This document shows positions 1-13,729 of a stretch of 64,000 bases of DNA, in pieces. The notes under the pieces are model-generated. The model did not search any database. It saw only the letters and a list, made by a program, of their open reading frames with translations, and was not told the origin of the DNA. The stretch is taken from the NCBI GenBank assembly GCA_000149265.1, contig CH003245.1, positions 1,519,443-1,583,442 on the forward strand, in the 5' to 3' direction. Source of the DNA: Ciona savignyi (taxonomy: Eukaryota; Chordata; Ascidiacea; Phlebobranchia; Cionidae). Position numbers and translations under genes: made by a program. Position 1 is the first letter of the stretch. Every line of letters starts with the position of its first letter.

Positions 1-527
1 AAACGCGGAGGGTACAATCATCATTACGTAACGGAGCGTTCTCACACACGACGTAATATCGACAGATTACCTCATGCCCACCGTCGGCTTGGCTAACTCG
101 GGGGCTCCTGTTTTCTTACAGAATCGTCGTGTGCAATGTAATAGAATCACTGGTGATTTAAACGTGGCTGACACTCTTTCTAATATTGTTTGACATTTTG
201 ATTCCTTTGGTTGCAATAAACAAGGCTCCAAAAATGCGAAAACCCAACAGACCATGGTAATACATATTTATAAAATCTATAATACATCAATTGGAATAAA
301 ACGCGTCCCAAACACTTATATAGTGGAACCCCGCTTACCTGACCACCTATGGGACCGTCATCAAACGGTCGCGTTAGCGGGGTGATCGTGTTAGTGAATT
401 ATGATTTGAAGCAAGTTGTCTTCATTTGCAGCCAAATCGTCTGCCTTTTTGCTAAATTTTTAAAATAAGATACAAATTGATTTTGGTGACACTGTATTTT
501 CGTCTTACGCTGAGGGCAACGTTCCAG

Positions 528-767
528 GGTCACTACACAGAATCCGTGGACCACTTCGCCTCAGCTTACGAAGTATCAAACGAACTCGGCACATTGAGCG
601 AAGATTCGTCGGTTCTGCTTGGTGTGGCTCAGGGCAACGCCATGTTAAACGCCTTTAAGCACAATATGGAGATCGCCCCGCGTTACATGATGGACAGGAT
701 TATCGACTGGAAAAACGAGAGGACTGTTGACTTCGGAAAGCCCATACCAACAGGTGGGATTGGATAA
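528..767 (+). CDS. TPR-like protein, C-terminal exon (partial gene)
   Basis: An open frame runs from a candidate acceptor (AG at 526-527) to a TAA at 765-767. The rest of the gene would lie to the left of the window. The first ~25 residues (GHYTESVDHFASAYEVSNEL) look like one helix pair of a tetratricopeptide repeat: small and aromatic residues at the usual spacing, followed by a segment reading LLGVAQGNAMLNAF. The end is short and polar (GKPIPTGGIG). The frame is open from about 477, so the exon could start earlier, but the pyrimidine-rich stretch before 527 favours this start. It may belong to a ciliary TPR protein such as TTC29; that is only an impression from the GVAQGN segment. No homology search could be run. 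Confidence 0.5.
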   Translation, partial: GHYTESVDHFASAYEVSNELGTLSEDSSVLLGVAQGNAMLNAFKHNMEIAPRYMMDRIIDWKNERTVDFGKPIPTGGIG

Positions 768-3700
768 ATATGATTTTTGCGTAGTGATTAAATGCATATA
801 TATTCCAAGTGCTGGTTTCTATTGGGTAAAAAATCCTCGGAAAATCTGATAACACTGACCAATATTAAAACGGTAAAGTTTTTGCCGCGATCCCCAGACG
901 GTCTAACTTTTCTTGGTAAAGTTTGTCCCCGACCGTTCGTTTAACAAATGCTCCCTCGTTCTATCAGTTTTATTTGAGACTGGAGTGTCCAACAAGTGTC
1001 ACATGACGCAGTTAAAAATAGCACACTAACTCATCCGCAAAGTGACTGATAATAGCCAAGTTTTGTAGCACACTTTATTGTTTACCCATTGTTATTCACA
1101 AAACAACAGAATAATCTCAATAATGGCGACAAATTATCCGGAGTATGCGTCACAATAATATTTTAAAAACATTTTTATCCAAACCTTGGCTCGGGGATAC
1201 GTTATAAAAAATAAAATTTGACGCATTAGCGTTCTTAAGTTGGGCACTCCTGGTATACAATCGCTGAACACAAACAAATTGCGATGCCTATAGAGAACGT
1301 GACCGTGAACAGTTTTCGGGGTAGTGCCCGTGGGTGATCTCTACTACTTACTGTACAACAGCAAGTATGGAAACCCGCTTTCCCTGCGTAATAAGCTTGG
1401 ACTACAGATAGTGATTTTCTGTGCAAATTTGGGATTCTGAAATGTAAATGGCAATAAAACGTATCTTCTTACATATCGAGGCAACGGAGACGCGCGATAT
1501 TTAATTTTTCTAATTATTATCAACTATAAAATAGATTATATTCCAGCACACGTATCCCCACCCGCAAGTCCTCCCCAAGTACCCGACCCCACCCATCCTT
1601 TCCGTGAAGTCGAAGGCTCCGACGTCATAATGGAGGAGTAACGCCGTCACAATGTCAACTGTAACTTAAGAAATCGCAGCAATAAACAGTGTTTATTTGT
1701 AAAACCGCTGCCGCTGGTAGGCGCCACAGAGTAGATGAGCATTGCTATCTCTCCCTGTTTGGTTTCAAATTTGCTGTCGCATTTTATGTTCCATCATATG
1801 CTGTTGGGAATTGTTTACAATACAATTTTTACGGTTTCGTAAAACCAAATGCTTTTAAATTAGTAGGCCTGTTTATATTTTAAGAATCTTTCGGTTATCG
1901 TTGGGATGGGTATATAATAAGATTTATTGTTCAATTTGCTAAATATTGGTCTTGATTCAATACACACAGAGCGACATTTATATCAGGCCGTCTCAAACAG
2001 TTTAGCTTTTTTAATAAAAAAAAAATCCGCGAATAGCTGCAGACGGCCCGAGGTGCATTAAACGGATTTTGCACGAAAGTTGGAAAACCCTGGATCTTAT
2101 TAAAAATGCTCAGGTCAACTCACTGTACAAGGTCGAGTCATCGAATTGTTGACCTGTCAACGGATAAAAAAGTGCTGTTAAAGCTGCAAACATAATGCTG
2201 TTAAAGCTGCAAAAGTCGTACATCATTTGGCCGATTTCAGTTTTATTTTGACAATTTTGACTGATAAAAAATGGTCTCTAATCACATCCTTCAGGTATAT
2301 TTATTATTTACTTTTTGCTAAGGCGCATTGAGCATGCGTGCTTGTTGGAAGTTTTGCTAGGATGCAAACTTCCGTGTTATACCCGTGATCCACTGAACGT
2401 GGTCCCTTGCACGAAGTTAATTAATTATCGCGCGGGTAGCGACAGGTGAAAACAATCGACGGAGATGAATTTTTCATCGTTTCGGCGACACAGATGTTGA
2501 TATGGCATCAAATATTCATGCTGAGCATGCAATTGCCGCTGTCCGCTCGACTTCCATGCTATTCCGAGCTGTTTTCCGCGCCAAGATATTCATCCGCCGT
2601 CACGTGATTGCGCAATCGATGAGCATGAAATATTGATGAGCGGAATACGAACTCCTGAAACGCAGCAAGTCGATATGCATCCACAAAGGCCACCGAAAAA
2701 ACTAACTTGACCCGTTAAGGTATGTTTTATAGCGTTCCGTCGTGCGTTGATGACAATGTGGCCTTAAAGCCAACGTCTGACACGGCTGTCTTTCCTCTGA
2801 GAAAATTCCCAAAAAAACATGCCTATATATACTTAAAAAAAATTCCCTGACCTTTGGTTGTAAACGTAAATCGGAACGAAATACCCTGATTGAAAATATC
2901 TGCCTGTGAATAGATTAAGATCTAGGCTCTCCTAAGCAACGGTCATGACTTATCGCACCTAATTTCGTTTACGTTCAGCAGAAGACACAACAATTATACA
3001 CAAGTTCTCTGCAACAGCGACTGCCTCTTTTAATTGCCACGATTGAGGGGCAAAAGATAGTGGCAAAATGAACATTTAATATTTATTAAACTTGTTCATG
3101 AATTCGAAATGAGCTCTGAATATTTTATAAAACATTAGCTCGATAAAATATTGAAGGCGACTTTCGGGAGCGTTTTTGCGAAGCCCACTTTTGTCAGAAA
3201 GTCAAAGCAAACGGTGGAGAATGTGTTCTTTCGTGCTTAGAAAAGATTTGTGTAAAATTTGTAGTAAATTTATCCTAACAACAAAGTGTATCACAGAATG
3301 GACGGTATAGGGACTGATGCAGGTCGCGGTTGACGTTTTCGTTTGGGATGATCTTGTACTTTGCAATGGATTTACTGCAGTCGGTTGGACTTGAACCTGG
3401 GACCCCCGGAGCGGTAAAGACAAGAGGCGATTAACTTCTAACTGAAGATGATCGCGTTAGGGTCACGTGAATGGCGCGTGCCGTCTGCCGCTTTTGCCCC
3501 GAGGCTCCTGGCGCACAACAGACGTCTCAGCGACCGTGACGTCACGATTTAAATCGCCGGCAAAAGTTTAAACCTTTCCGACATCTGCTACTTGCACAAG
3601 GTGTATTGTGACGACATAATCGCAGCCGTTGCAGCATTTGTTTGGACATAATCTTTCCGGTGGTCAGATCAAGGGTGACTGCTGTTTCGCGCGAACCACT

Positions 3701-6389
3701 TTTTAAATGACGTTTTAATTTCACTGTATTTTCCTGTTAAACGCCTCTTTCATTTCCACACGAACATTCGTGTGGGCGCCGAATTACACATTACTTTGTT
3801 CAATATTTCAATATAACAACGGCCCGACAAATTACAGTGCTGTGAAATAAAAAAAATAGTCGTATGTCCTTCAAAGAACGGAACAGGTGACCTCACTGTG
3901 ATTGTTACGTCATAAATGCCGCTAACTACATATAATAAGGGTCCGAAATTATTTTCAGACATGTTTCAATGCTCGTAAACAAATCCCGTATGATCCGCAT
4001 CGACGTCGCAGTATTTGAAAAGAGCGCGGGCAAAGCCGTCGAGGTGGTGACTACAAAGAACCGCTGATCCTGGAACAAAAGGCCTCGTTTCAATTGGAAG
4101 GCTCGTTTGAAACTTTGAAGCGAAAGTTTCATTAATCGCCGCCATACTTCCTAGTCGCCTCTACAGCGTTTCGTAATTTCCAAGCATATTTGGGGCGACG
4201 TATTTTCGTTACTTGTCGATCGCTTTAACCTGGGCGGCATTAGAGCCTGTGCGCGCGCGTTCTTAATGCGTTTTGGTGACGTCATAATGAAGAGATCGTT
4301 ACTAATGGGATGAGGAGTAATCGATTTTGTTTGGTCGCGAAATGACAGATTTTCAGACGAGAAATTTTCGACATAGACTGCAATATTTCACCGGGGAATC
4401 GTAAATTCATTTCAGACGGTTTTGTTGCTTGCCTGGAAGCTAGTTTTCCTTTATTTTCTCCGGTAATGACAACCCTACGCACTTAACACCACCGTTTTCT
4501 TTGATTGTCACTCCAAAAATTTATATTTATTTCCACATATTCTAAAGGAACAATTACGTATATGTGTGGTTTTATTGTAATGATTATTTTCGAAAATTCC
4601 GATCTGAGCGGCCTGCATCAAATTCCGCGGCAAACTCGACCGGGGGAGCCGGCGTAAAGGCTACGGCAGCCCGATGTCGCTATCCGTGGCTCCCGGGATA
4701 AATTAGTAATGAGAGTAGGTAAAATACACCGAGTCGTTAATATTTCATCTTTTAATGAATAATTCAACCCGTGCAAGTGGTGATAATTTGCTTGCAGTTG
4801 AATATTCATGAACTACTTTGCTCAATCGCTCTTTTGAATATTTTATTAGGCCGCCTAGCCTTCTGTAATGCGGCGATGACAGCGTTATTTGATCACCTTA
4901 AAACGACGAGCGATAATTTTTAGACAGGCTGCATAGCCTAGTAATGTCGTTTTACTGAATCCGATTTTCAATCATGTTTGTGTATGAATTAACCGCAGAA
5001 ACAAACGACTTCTGAGTATCACCTCTCGAGTATATCGTATGTTCTTCTGCCAAATACAACACCTTGTTTAAATTATGAACCTGTTCCCACCGAATTTGCA
5101 ACAGAAACTTAAACAGGCACAAATAATTCTTCATCCTGCTGGATCAACGTCCCTTAACAATACACATCACAATTCTCAAACCCGGTTAAGAACAAAATTG
5201 TATTTTATTTTGATACAAAATATGAGAACATTTGTCCCATATTTGACAGTTGCCTAGGGCACACAAAACGTATTTCACTCGATTTAATTATTTTATAGGT
5301 TCAGTGGTGAACAGCTGCCTCTATATAGACGAGTTCTGTATAATACAACACACCGCCATTTATCTATGATTATCAGTCGTACGACGAGCAATATGTCGAA
5401 TGCCAAAACATAAAAGAATCCGCCAAGTCGTAAACTACACTTGTATGTGTGTCTGTCTGGAAGATAGGTACTTAAATAAACAAACAAATAAATACCTCCC
5501 GGCAAATGTCCCGTAATAAAATTATCTATTGGTCCCAGAAGGCCGTATAATGTGAATAAGCAACATGTGGAATTTTGCTAATTCCAACTGAATCGCTCTA
5601 ATGCCAGTGATACAAAATGTTGTATATGTCTTTAATGTGTGTGTCAAAATACAATGTCAATGTAGTCATCCTTGTTTCTATCTCAGCATAGTAAATGACC
5701 ATGGTTTCTTTTGTAATCCAGCTTAAAATTGACCTGACCTGACATTTTCCACCAATGTTGTACCGCGTTTTTATTTGGTCTGCGCTTTCCAGCATTAGGC
5801 TGCTATGGCGCATACAAGGCTTCATGAACACAAGTCGTTATTGACAAAATATTTATTGCATCGGGGAACTGAAAAGAAACTTGAAGTACGCTTCAGCCGA
5901 GAATTGAAGAAACAAAATAGTGCAAAGGAAATATATACAAAAGCAGTTTCGTGACGGTTCACTTTACAATTTTGGTAGCGAATAAAACGAATCACAGAAT
6001 TTGTCATAAACTTGAAGAGTTTGAAAGATCGACATCAATCTTGTTAAATAACGATAGGAATTGGTTGATTCGGAAAATGCGGCAAAATCTCTAGCTACTA
6101 GTTTAGCTGCGGATGCATGTAGATTGTACTGGGGAGCTCTTGCTTTGTTGCGCGATGGCGTCAATCTCCTACTTTAGTGACGTCGAGTGTAGTTGCGATG
6201 ACGTCATGCACTACATGATCACATCCTGAAAAAGAAAATAAATAATAAATAAAAAAACTAAATTTATCATCTATCATAGCCGTATGTTTGAAAATATATA
6301 AATATTAATATGGAATTGCAAAAAAACTTATGAATATAAATCATATTTTTATTTGATCAAGAGAGGTTTATTTTTTTATCCAAGATAAG
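768..6389. other. Intergenic region between TPR gene and Pou4, no gene seen
   Basis: This is the shared 3' flank of two convergent genes. Every open frame is short and lacks a recognisable family or plausible exon structure. Stretches around 2300-2700 and 3400-4150 are less AT-rich and richer in CG than their surroundings, which could mark regulatory DNA. I see an 18-bp direct duplication at 2173-2190 and 2196-2213 and an imperfect inverted repeat with arms at 2506-2522 and 2622-2638. Nothing else is supportable. Confidence 0.6.
2506..2638. repeat. Imperfect inverted repeat, 17-bp arms
   Basis: The left arm CATCAAATATTCATGCT (2506-2522) and the right arm AGCATGAAATATTGATG (2622-2638) are reverse complements except for a shifted base in the A/T core. 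About 100 bp separate them, including CACGTGA near 2601. It may be a pair of oppositely oriented transcription-factor sites or chance in AT-rich DNA. Confidence 0.35.
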
Positions 6390-8890
6390 TTAGCTTACCC
6401 CGTTAAAAGCGGAAAACTTCATTCGTTTTTGTTTTTGTCTCTGGTTACAAAACCAAACTCGCACAACGTTTTTCTTGAGGTCAAGTTTTTCCGCAATGGC
6501 GGCGATTTTCTCCGAGGACGGCCGTGGCTGAAATTAATATCCGTTACAGTTTTGATCAATTGACTGGTAGATCCTCACTGTGCAGTTTGTACCAACATGT
6601 TTGGCTACAAAGTAGTATTTTTGGTCAGACAGGTTTCTACAGGGTTGTCTATTGTTCGAATTTTTTATGGTCCTATATGGACGGATTACTCGTTCAATAA
6701 TGCAACTGCTTCGCCTATTGTCCGGTTACAGAATGCATTCTTACAAGCAGATAATAAGTCACTAACCTGTACAGCGAAATAAGCCTCTAAGGATCGCTTC
6801 TCGGGAGCAGCTATTGATGTTCGTTTTCTCTTCTTCTCTCCCATTGCAGCGTTTTCCATCTTCCGTCGATGCTCCTCTTCCGCCTTTTCCAACCACGTGA
6901 TCAGAATCGGCTTTAAAGCAACCATATTATTATGGCTGAGGGTAAGAGACTCGAACCTGTGATGAAAAATTTGCTTATAACCATGGTTCATATTGAAATT
7001 TCTTCATTTCCAGCTCTAATCAAAAAGATTGCGGAAAGGTAATAGATTGTGTTACTTATTCATACAATTCAATATTGTACTGTGACTACATATTTCCCTC
7101 TGTATAATAGATGTTATTTGAAAGAACGTCACATTAAACGTTGTATAATAGATGTTATGTAGAAGTACCTGCATATTGTGCTTTGACTTAGCGACCCGAC
7201 TCCAGGAAGTTTGAGGTTGGCGAGTGCCTGTCCGACATCATTTTGCGTCACCCCGAGTTTAATGCGACGTTGCTTGAATCTAGAAATATTGATTCCCGGT
7301 AAGTGCCCGTCGCTTCAATGCCAATTTCACGCAACTGATTACGTCATCGGAATTACGTGATGTTATGCTCGTTACCTTTCGGCGAAGGCTTCAAGTTCAC
7401 GTGGATCAGCGTCGTAATCGTTCGAACTGAAGCTGGGTACGCTGGGTTGAGGTGAACCTGGAACATATGATGTTATGATATGAGGCTTATAACTCTACCT
7501 GTAGTGGGTTCTCGGCAAGTCTTACCTGCTTGTGTGCTGATTGGGGCAGAAATGGGCGTGGCAGCGCTGGTCGAATGCATGACTGACGTGGGGTGAAAAT
7601 GATTCGGTGGGTTGTAAGTTGGAGCGGGGTGGGAGATGTAATGGGGCTGTGACGACATATCTGACGTCATCATAACGGATGAGTTAAAGGAGGGTGGCTG
7701 GTACGTGGGAAGACCACTAAAAAATAAATTATTTTATTAATTTGTTCTTCAGATCTTTTTTTGCTATAGAAACTTACCAGTGGCTTGAGCCAAGTTGTTC
7801 GATGACGTCATTCGTGTCAAGGGTACCCGGTAGCGCCGCTGAGTGATGGAAAGCGGATGGAGGATGCATGGAGCTATAAACTGGAAACGAAAAAAAAGTG
7901 TCAAAATATCCAAAGATGAACATTAGATATGTCATATGCGACGGCAGTGAAAATGGCTGCAGCTCGCTTGCTGTTAAATAATTCACTTACCAGGTGGAGG
8001 TACTGCCGATGATGTGTGTTGCTGTGTCGCGTACGGGGCGGGTGGGTAGTAGCTATGGTTGCTCGGTTCTGGTTTGAACTGGTTTTTACCAGGGTAGTCG
8101 ACAGCGGCCAAGGCTTCAGCCTGACGCGCAAGGAAACTTTCATCGAAACCGGCGAAAAGGTTGCCCTAAAAATGAAATGATTATAGTGTGGTTCTAGCGT
8201 AAGTCTTGTGGGAAGATTATAGAAACAGCAATCACAGCTGTTAGTAGTGACAGTAGACATAACTTTCCATCCGCTCATATTCCCCGAACCGGGTGTTTGT
8301 TTTTGGACTTTGGTCCGCTTTTCCGATTTCACAACGATTACTCGCTTATGACGGACGCGCCATTTTGTTGCCAAGCAGGCAGATGCCGCGCATAATCACC
8401 GTGTCCATCGCAACATGTAATTAAAATATGTCGCGAAATCTAAATTTTCAATGACAAAGTTTTAATGACTTCAAACCCTTTAATTGAACTGTAAAATCGA
8501 CAACGGCGAAACAGAAGTCGGTCCAACATTTTAAACCGGCAAAAACAACGTCAAAATCCTTTCTATAAAAATTTCCGTTGCAATAAATATAATAAATATG
8601 TTTATTCAGAGATCAACACACCGGGATATGCTGCAAATATATTGCTTCGCTGCATTATTGCGGAATAGTGATTCGAATCCAATTACGAACACTTAGATAT
8701 ATGTCGTAGCATTTTTCAAACTTACCGAATAAGCCACCGGGGATGCCATACAGTGGCGACGAACGGCATCCGCTGCGTTGTGGAGCGGGGCGTATTTTTG
8801 CTCCCCGTAACTTGTATTGAGGGTGGTAACTGTTGGTACCGGTGATGGCGGTCTGTGGTGATGATGCGTTGCTAGCATGTTGGTGAACAT
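6390..8890 (-). CDS. Pou4: POU class IV (Brn3/Pou4) homeodomain transcription factor, 8 exons
   Basis: A nuclear DNA-binding regulator; in chordates this class specifies sensory and other neurons. Exons, 5' to 3' on the minus strand: 8726-8890, 7991-8165, 7778-7880, 7526-7716, 7376-7457, 7169-7279, 6767-6956, 6390-6527. They sum to 1155 bp (384 aa) with all phases matching. The N-terminus carries the POU-IV box ([17 protein letters not shown]), then [21 protein letters not shown] low-complexity Pro/Ser/His region follows. The POU-specific domain starts at [20 protein letters not shown] and includes [20 protein letters not shown]. The homeodomain starts at [20 protein letters not shown], and helix 3 is [13 protein letters not shown]. 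The start is the ATG at 8888-8890, the first in frame. The last codons read SAFNGVS and contain a donor-like GTAAGC, so a variant C-terminus is possible. Homology is certain from the invariant class IV residues. Confidence 0.96.
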
Positions 8891-9067
8891 TGTGTGGGTG
8901 ATCGTGTATTGCAAAAATAAAATCTATTAAATTGAATCTGAGAAAAAAAAATTTCGTTAGCGAAAGGTAAATTTACATTTTTAGAAAAATGAAAAAATGC
9001 TTCTTTGTATACTGCACTTAATAGGCGAAATTGCACCTTCTCTAAGTTTAACGATTGCTTTATAAAG

Positions 9068-9080
9068 ATGAATAATTAAT
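9068..9080 (+). promoter_or_regulatory. Candidate POU-IV binding site upstream of Pou4
   Basis: ATGAATAATTAAT lies 178 bp upstream of the Pou4 ATG. It resembles the ATNAATTAAT-type sites preferred by Brn3 proteins, so autoregulation is possible. AT-rich matches arise easily by chance. Confidence 0.35.
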
Positions 9081-10533
9081 TCACGCGACTTCACTTGTGC
9101 AAACTTGCCTCAAATTGCATTAATTTCTAATGAATTAAAGTCGAGTGTGGCGAAAACTTTGCTCCAAATATTAATATTTTATAAAATCTCAACTCTCCTA
9201 GGACCAAATCGTTTAATAAATAATTCAGCCCAAACTCTAGCGAGCTCAACAGCGGAATGAGTCGAGCAGGTCCACTCGATCGCCCATCTCCATTGCCTTC
9301 TTTTCTCTCCGTTACGTAATAATCGTTGCATTGTGTCATCTGCTTCGGCAGGCGGGGCGTCACGTGACCAGGTGTCTTTCGCCAGAGGACTTCCGCGATT
9401 AAGGACTTGACGGAACAAACCCCCCTGGCCACTCTTAATACACAACACCTTTTTTATAACTTTTAAAAAGACAACTGAAAAGTGGGTAAACTGAACAGTT
9501 TATATCCGATTTAATTTTTTTTAATTATAAAAAAATTATGAGTGGACAAAATAAATAATTGTAGAAAAACAACAGTTAAAATTATATTCCTCGTAGCTAA
9601 AATTAAAATTCCCGGTTGGTGGTCATCGGCCAACAGCGATTCTGGCCTCGCATTACGCTCGTTCTGGTGTGTACATTTGTAGCGCAACAGATGCGTCTGG
9701 CTGGAAAATTTATGAATATTTCGCGGCTAATTATCGCCGAGCCGCGGACTTTAATGGAGGATGGCTTGTGATCAAAAATCGATGAGTAGCCGACCTAACA
9801 GATGCGTTTTGTTATCCGTGGTTTGTCGGGACCGCCTCAGTCGAAAGTCACACAATGCGGTGATGAGATTATACCGGCCCGAAATCCGATTCTGTCCGGC
9901 GTTTGATAAAGGAGGAAAAAGTGGCCAGCCGAGCGTTCGAATTGCTGATATCTTCATTAAATATACAGGAGTGTGGGAACCCCATGAATTTCTGATGCCG
10001 CTTCATTCATTAAATATTATAATTTTTACGCGCTTTGTGTTCCGCAATGTTTTGATCTCGACGTCACCGGAAAGTCCACAACGTCGTTGTGTTTACGCAA
10101 ATTTGAGTTTTATGAGCAGCCACGAAAATGCAAAATTCGCACTTCACAATTCAAGAAGTACGGCAAAGTTGATTTTTTCCAAATAACATGTGGACTTTTG
10201 TAAACACATCGGTTGAATACTCAAAATAAAATATGGCTTTTTACGAACACATTTGATCGTATCACATTGTATCTAATATATAACTGAGATATTTTTTGTC
10301 TTTTACAAATGACTGCATTAAAAAATTACATGAGAAGGTCATAAAAATGTCATTGTGATTTAAAATCGAATATTTACGAGAAGCGGCAGCGCGACGAGCA
10401 TAATTTTCCCATCGCACATTATTTCTATAAGTTTGCGTGAGTTGATGTCCGCAACTCGTCGTGACAACGAAAAAACAACATACTTCCTTTTGTGCGTACA
10501 CAATGCCACGCGACCCACCTAATTTCGATTCCG

Positions 10534-10546
10534 TTTAATTATTCAT
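10534..10546 (-). promoter_or_regulatory. Second candidate POU-IV binding site upstream of Pou4
   Basis: Read on the minus strand the sequence is ATGAATAATTAAA, differing from the 9068 site only in the last base. It lies about 1.65 kb upstream of the Pou4 start, a few bases from a CACGTG E-box. Functional status is inferred only. Confidence 0.3.
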
Positions 10547-13500
10547 TATATCACGTGACTGGGGAAGTGTGGAACAGACACCGGAGTTGGGAGGTAATAC
10601 AGCGAAACCTCTAACTACAGCCTTACAACGACACCCGAAGTTAAGCTTGGGCAATACAACCACTTCTCCTTTTAGATATGCCTTCTACGCAGACAGCCAC
10701 GTCAAGATAGACAAGATCTTGATGTTTTGGCCCAAACACATTTAAAAACACTGAAACTAAAGACACACTATATGGAAACTATTTTTCGCACGTTTTTAAC
10801 CTGGTATAAAATCCATTTAATCGCTGAACTTATAACAAAACCCTTTTTTTGTTTTTTTACCAATTTTTTGTTTTTGTGAATTTCTGGTGAGAATATTAAA
10901 TAAAATCATTCAAATTAAATAAAAAAAATGACATAACAATTTGACAAAAAATATCAGAAACTTGTTAGATATCTGGGCAACATCGTGCTAGGCCCGTGAC
11001 TTATTAATGTGTAATTTGTTGACTGTCCAGCCGTATATTTTCGAAATATTCAAGATTCCCTGGCACTACACTTACTAACTTTGTGGCTATTTCCAATGTA
11101 TTTATTAGGCCTAGCAATCCGAACGAAACTATTTCGCATTTGTACGAATACGTGTATTATGTCGGTCTTAACCAGGATTTTTTATACCAGGATTAGACCC
11201 CTTAATAGGTTATTTATGAGACCATGTTTTGACTGGTAAGCCGTTTGTATGAATTGGTCGCGCAAAACATTCGGCCAAAAAATCCCTCTTCTTTTTCCTA
11301 CTCTAATTAAGCTGTACGAAATATATTAGACCGGATTTTTAGAGTATTCCTTGAATCAAGGTTTAAAATGAGTGAAAAATTTAAAGATCGGAACAAGGCT
11401 TTGGCTAGATTGCAGGTAACCTTCCTTGTTTTCCCAATTCACGGCAATAAATCATGAATATTCAGACCTATCCTATATTTAAATATATTCTTCAACATTA
11501 AATAATCATTAAATATTGAACACACTGAAAAAAAACCCCGGTAACACGACTGTGGGAATTTTATAACTTATTACAACACCTCGATTGAATACCTAGCCTT
11601 AATGTCCTATCGCGTCATTATCTGTAAAAATTAGTGTAAAAAATACAAATGCATAAATTTTGTATTACAATTATACAGTCCATCTCAATAGGTTAATTTT
11701 TATGGGGCATAGTTTTGAACACATGATCTCTGGATATCTCGCTGTGACCTTATATTGTTTGCACATGGTAATAAAACAAAATATATACTTACGGTTGCCA
11801 TCGTGCGGAAGTAGTAATACGAATTTCAAACCACTAGTGTTTTAGTGTTAGTTCATTTTTTGCTCCTTTTTACATTAAAGAAAAACACAGCAAAGTTCTT
11901 TTGTTTAAACAGACAGGATAAACATTTAAAATTTCAGTAGTTAAAACACTTTTGTAAATACGCAAGGAATAACGGGGGAAAAGTTAGCCTGGCAGGTAAA
12001 CCTTACATTAAGAGTGCATTCTATCCCGCCGATAAGCAACATTTTTGCATCAGCAACGATAATTTTTTTAGTTTCAAGATATTCTGTATCGAAATAAAAT
12101 TGCTCGTGGAGTTCCTTCGTAATTACGTTTTTAATATTTCCTGATTATAAATCAACGCAACACAAATTCCTTTGTGTCTGTTATGTTTAGGTAGAAGGAT
12201 AAAGGAGAATATTCCTGTTTTACCACTGTAATTAGAAAACGCATTACTTCGTTTCCACCATGGGTAACGGGAGCTATTATGAATGTTGTATATTATTGAG
12301 ACACCCCAACTTTTTTAGCCAAAACCTATTTATAGATTCCATTTAAGTTCAAAGGCTACATATAATGAATGTTCTTTTTTCTTTTTGTTTTTGCGTTTTT
12401 TGCTGCGTCGTGACAGGCATGGCATGTCGCGAGATTATTGCATGAAGGCGTAATTTAATCAGGTTAAAAATTACACGAATGCTCAACTGACATGTGCTTA
12501 TTTCGCAACGACCTTAAATTATTCAAAAATGGAAATTTCCGCTATCGGAAAAATGTGAAATAGAGTCTTATTTTTGAGTATGTTTGGCTTTCGATAATTA
12601 ATGGACCAAAGGTACAATCAGCTAAAAACGGATGTTTTTACTAAGTGGAAGCGACTGAGCTTTTATAGCGGGCAATGTTGCGGTCGTATAGATAACGAGA
12701 AACGTACCAACCTAAATGTAGTTTTTAGTGACTCATGTGCGCCTCTATGCGACAAGATGTAGTAAGAATTTTCTACCACTATAGTCTATTTAGATTCATA
12801 AAAAACTTTAATGAGAACTCCAGTTTCAACACGAGAAACATAAGTTTTATTTTTTTTGCTTGTGTATAGAATTGTCGCATTGTCATTATGGTTGATAGGA
12901 TAATTAAAATTACGTATTTTTGCATTTTTATTTACTTGTTGCTTTGAGGTATTGCAATGCAATGCATATTCGCGTATCCTTATTTGTTTATAGTGAGCAA
13001 CAATTCTTTACGTAATATTTTCATTACTTTACTTACGTCTCTTCGTCGAAAACATGTCAGAGCGATAATATACCCAAGAAGCATCGTTGCCTTAATTCAG
13101 ATTGTTGAATATAGGCTACCGTTCAAGAAAGCGCTTCTGAACTGCTGAATGTGGAATGGTGGATCCCAGTAGGTTGGGCGGTATCGAGATGCAGGACAAT
13201 GACATCGCTATGTTAAAAAAATGATAAAAAATAACGTGGGGTTACAAGCTTGTTTTAGGTTTATTGCGTCAGCTAAAATGAAATCCTACTCCTAATATGT
13301 ACTTTGTAATAGCATATTTGTGTCCGCAACGTTATCTTAGTCTGTAATGGCACACAAACACAAGGTATCATCCATCAACCGGACAAACCGTCTTTCGTCT
13401 CTAGTAACACCATGGTCAAATCTTCTGCGATGTATTATGAAAAAACGCGCGTAACCCCTTTTTTATTTATCAAAAGGTTGCAGTTCCGAATCCTTGCTGG

Positions 13501-13729
13501 TAAACAAACGGATAGCTATTCGCTTTTTCATATATGTTGCATTTCTCACGAATTGAGATCAATACAACAAGAGATTTCCTAACACCGGACTACACCCATA
13601 CATACGCGGAACCTGCTTATCAAACACCCACATTACGTTGTTGGCAGTTTACTTTGTTTAAGGACAAGAAGAAACATGTGAACATAATCAAAAGGGAAAA
13701 GTTGAAGAAAAATGTCGGAAGACGAAGAT

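Larger units (their letters stand above)
8891..13729. other. Upstream region of Pou4; no protein gene seen
   Basis: About 4.8 kb between the Pou4 start and the last exon of RRM1. Open frames here (for example 9127-9432, 9761-10186, 13534-13815) match no family and overlap one another. Two sites fit the AT-rich POU-IV binding pattern, ATGAATAATTAAT at 9068-9080 (+) and ATGAATAATTAAA at 10534-10546 (-). CACGTG lies at about 10552. The region is the obvious candidate for Pou4 cis-regulation; this is inference. Confidence 0.55.

Noticed and set aside
7901-8374. 157-codon open frame on the minus strand
   Set aside because: It runs through introns and exons of Pou4 in the wrong frame; the spliced Pou4 model explains the region.
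9127-9448. Two overlapping frames of 89-101 codons upstream of Pou4
   Set aside because: No family features, no start or splice context, and they overlap each other in different frames.
10600-10680. A segment with CCGAAGTTAAGC resembling 5S rRNA
   Set aside because: Only about a dozen bases match in the middle; the arms and promoter elements of 5S are absent.
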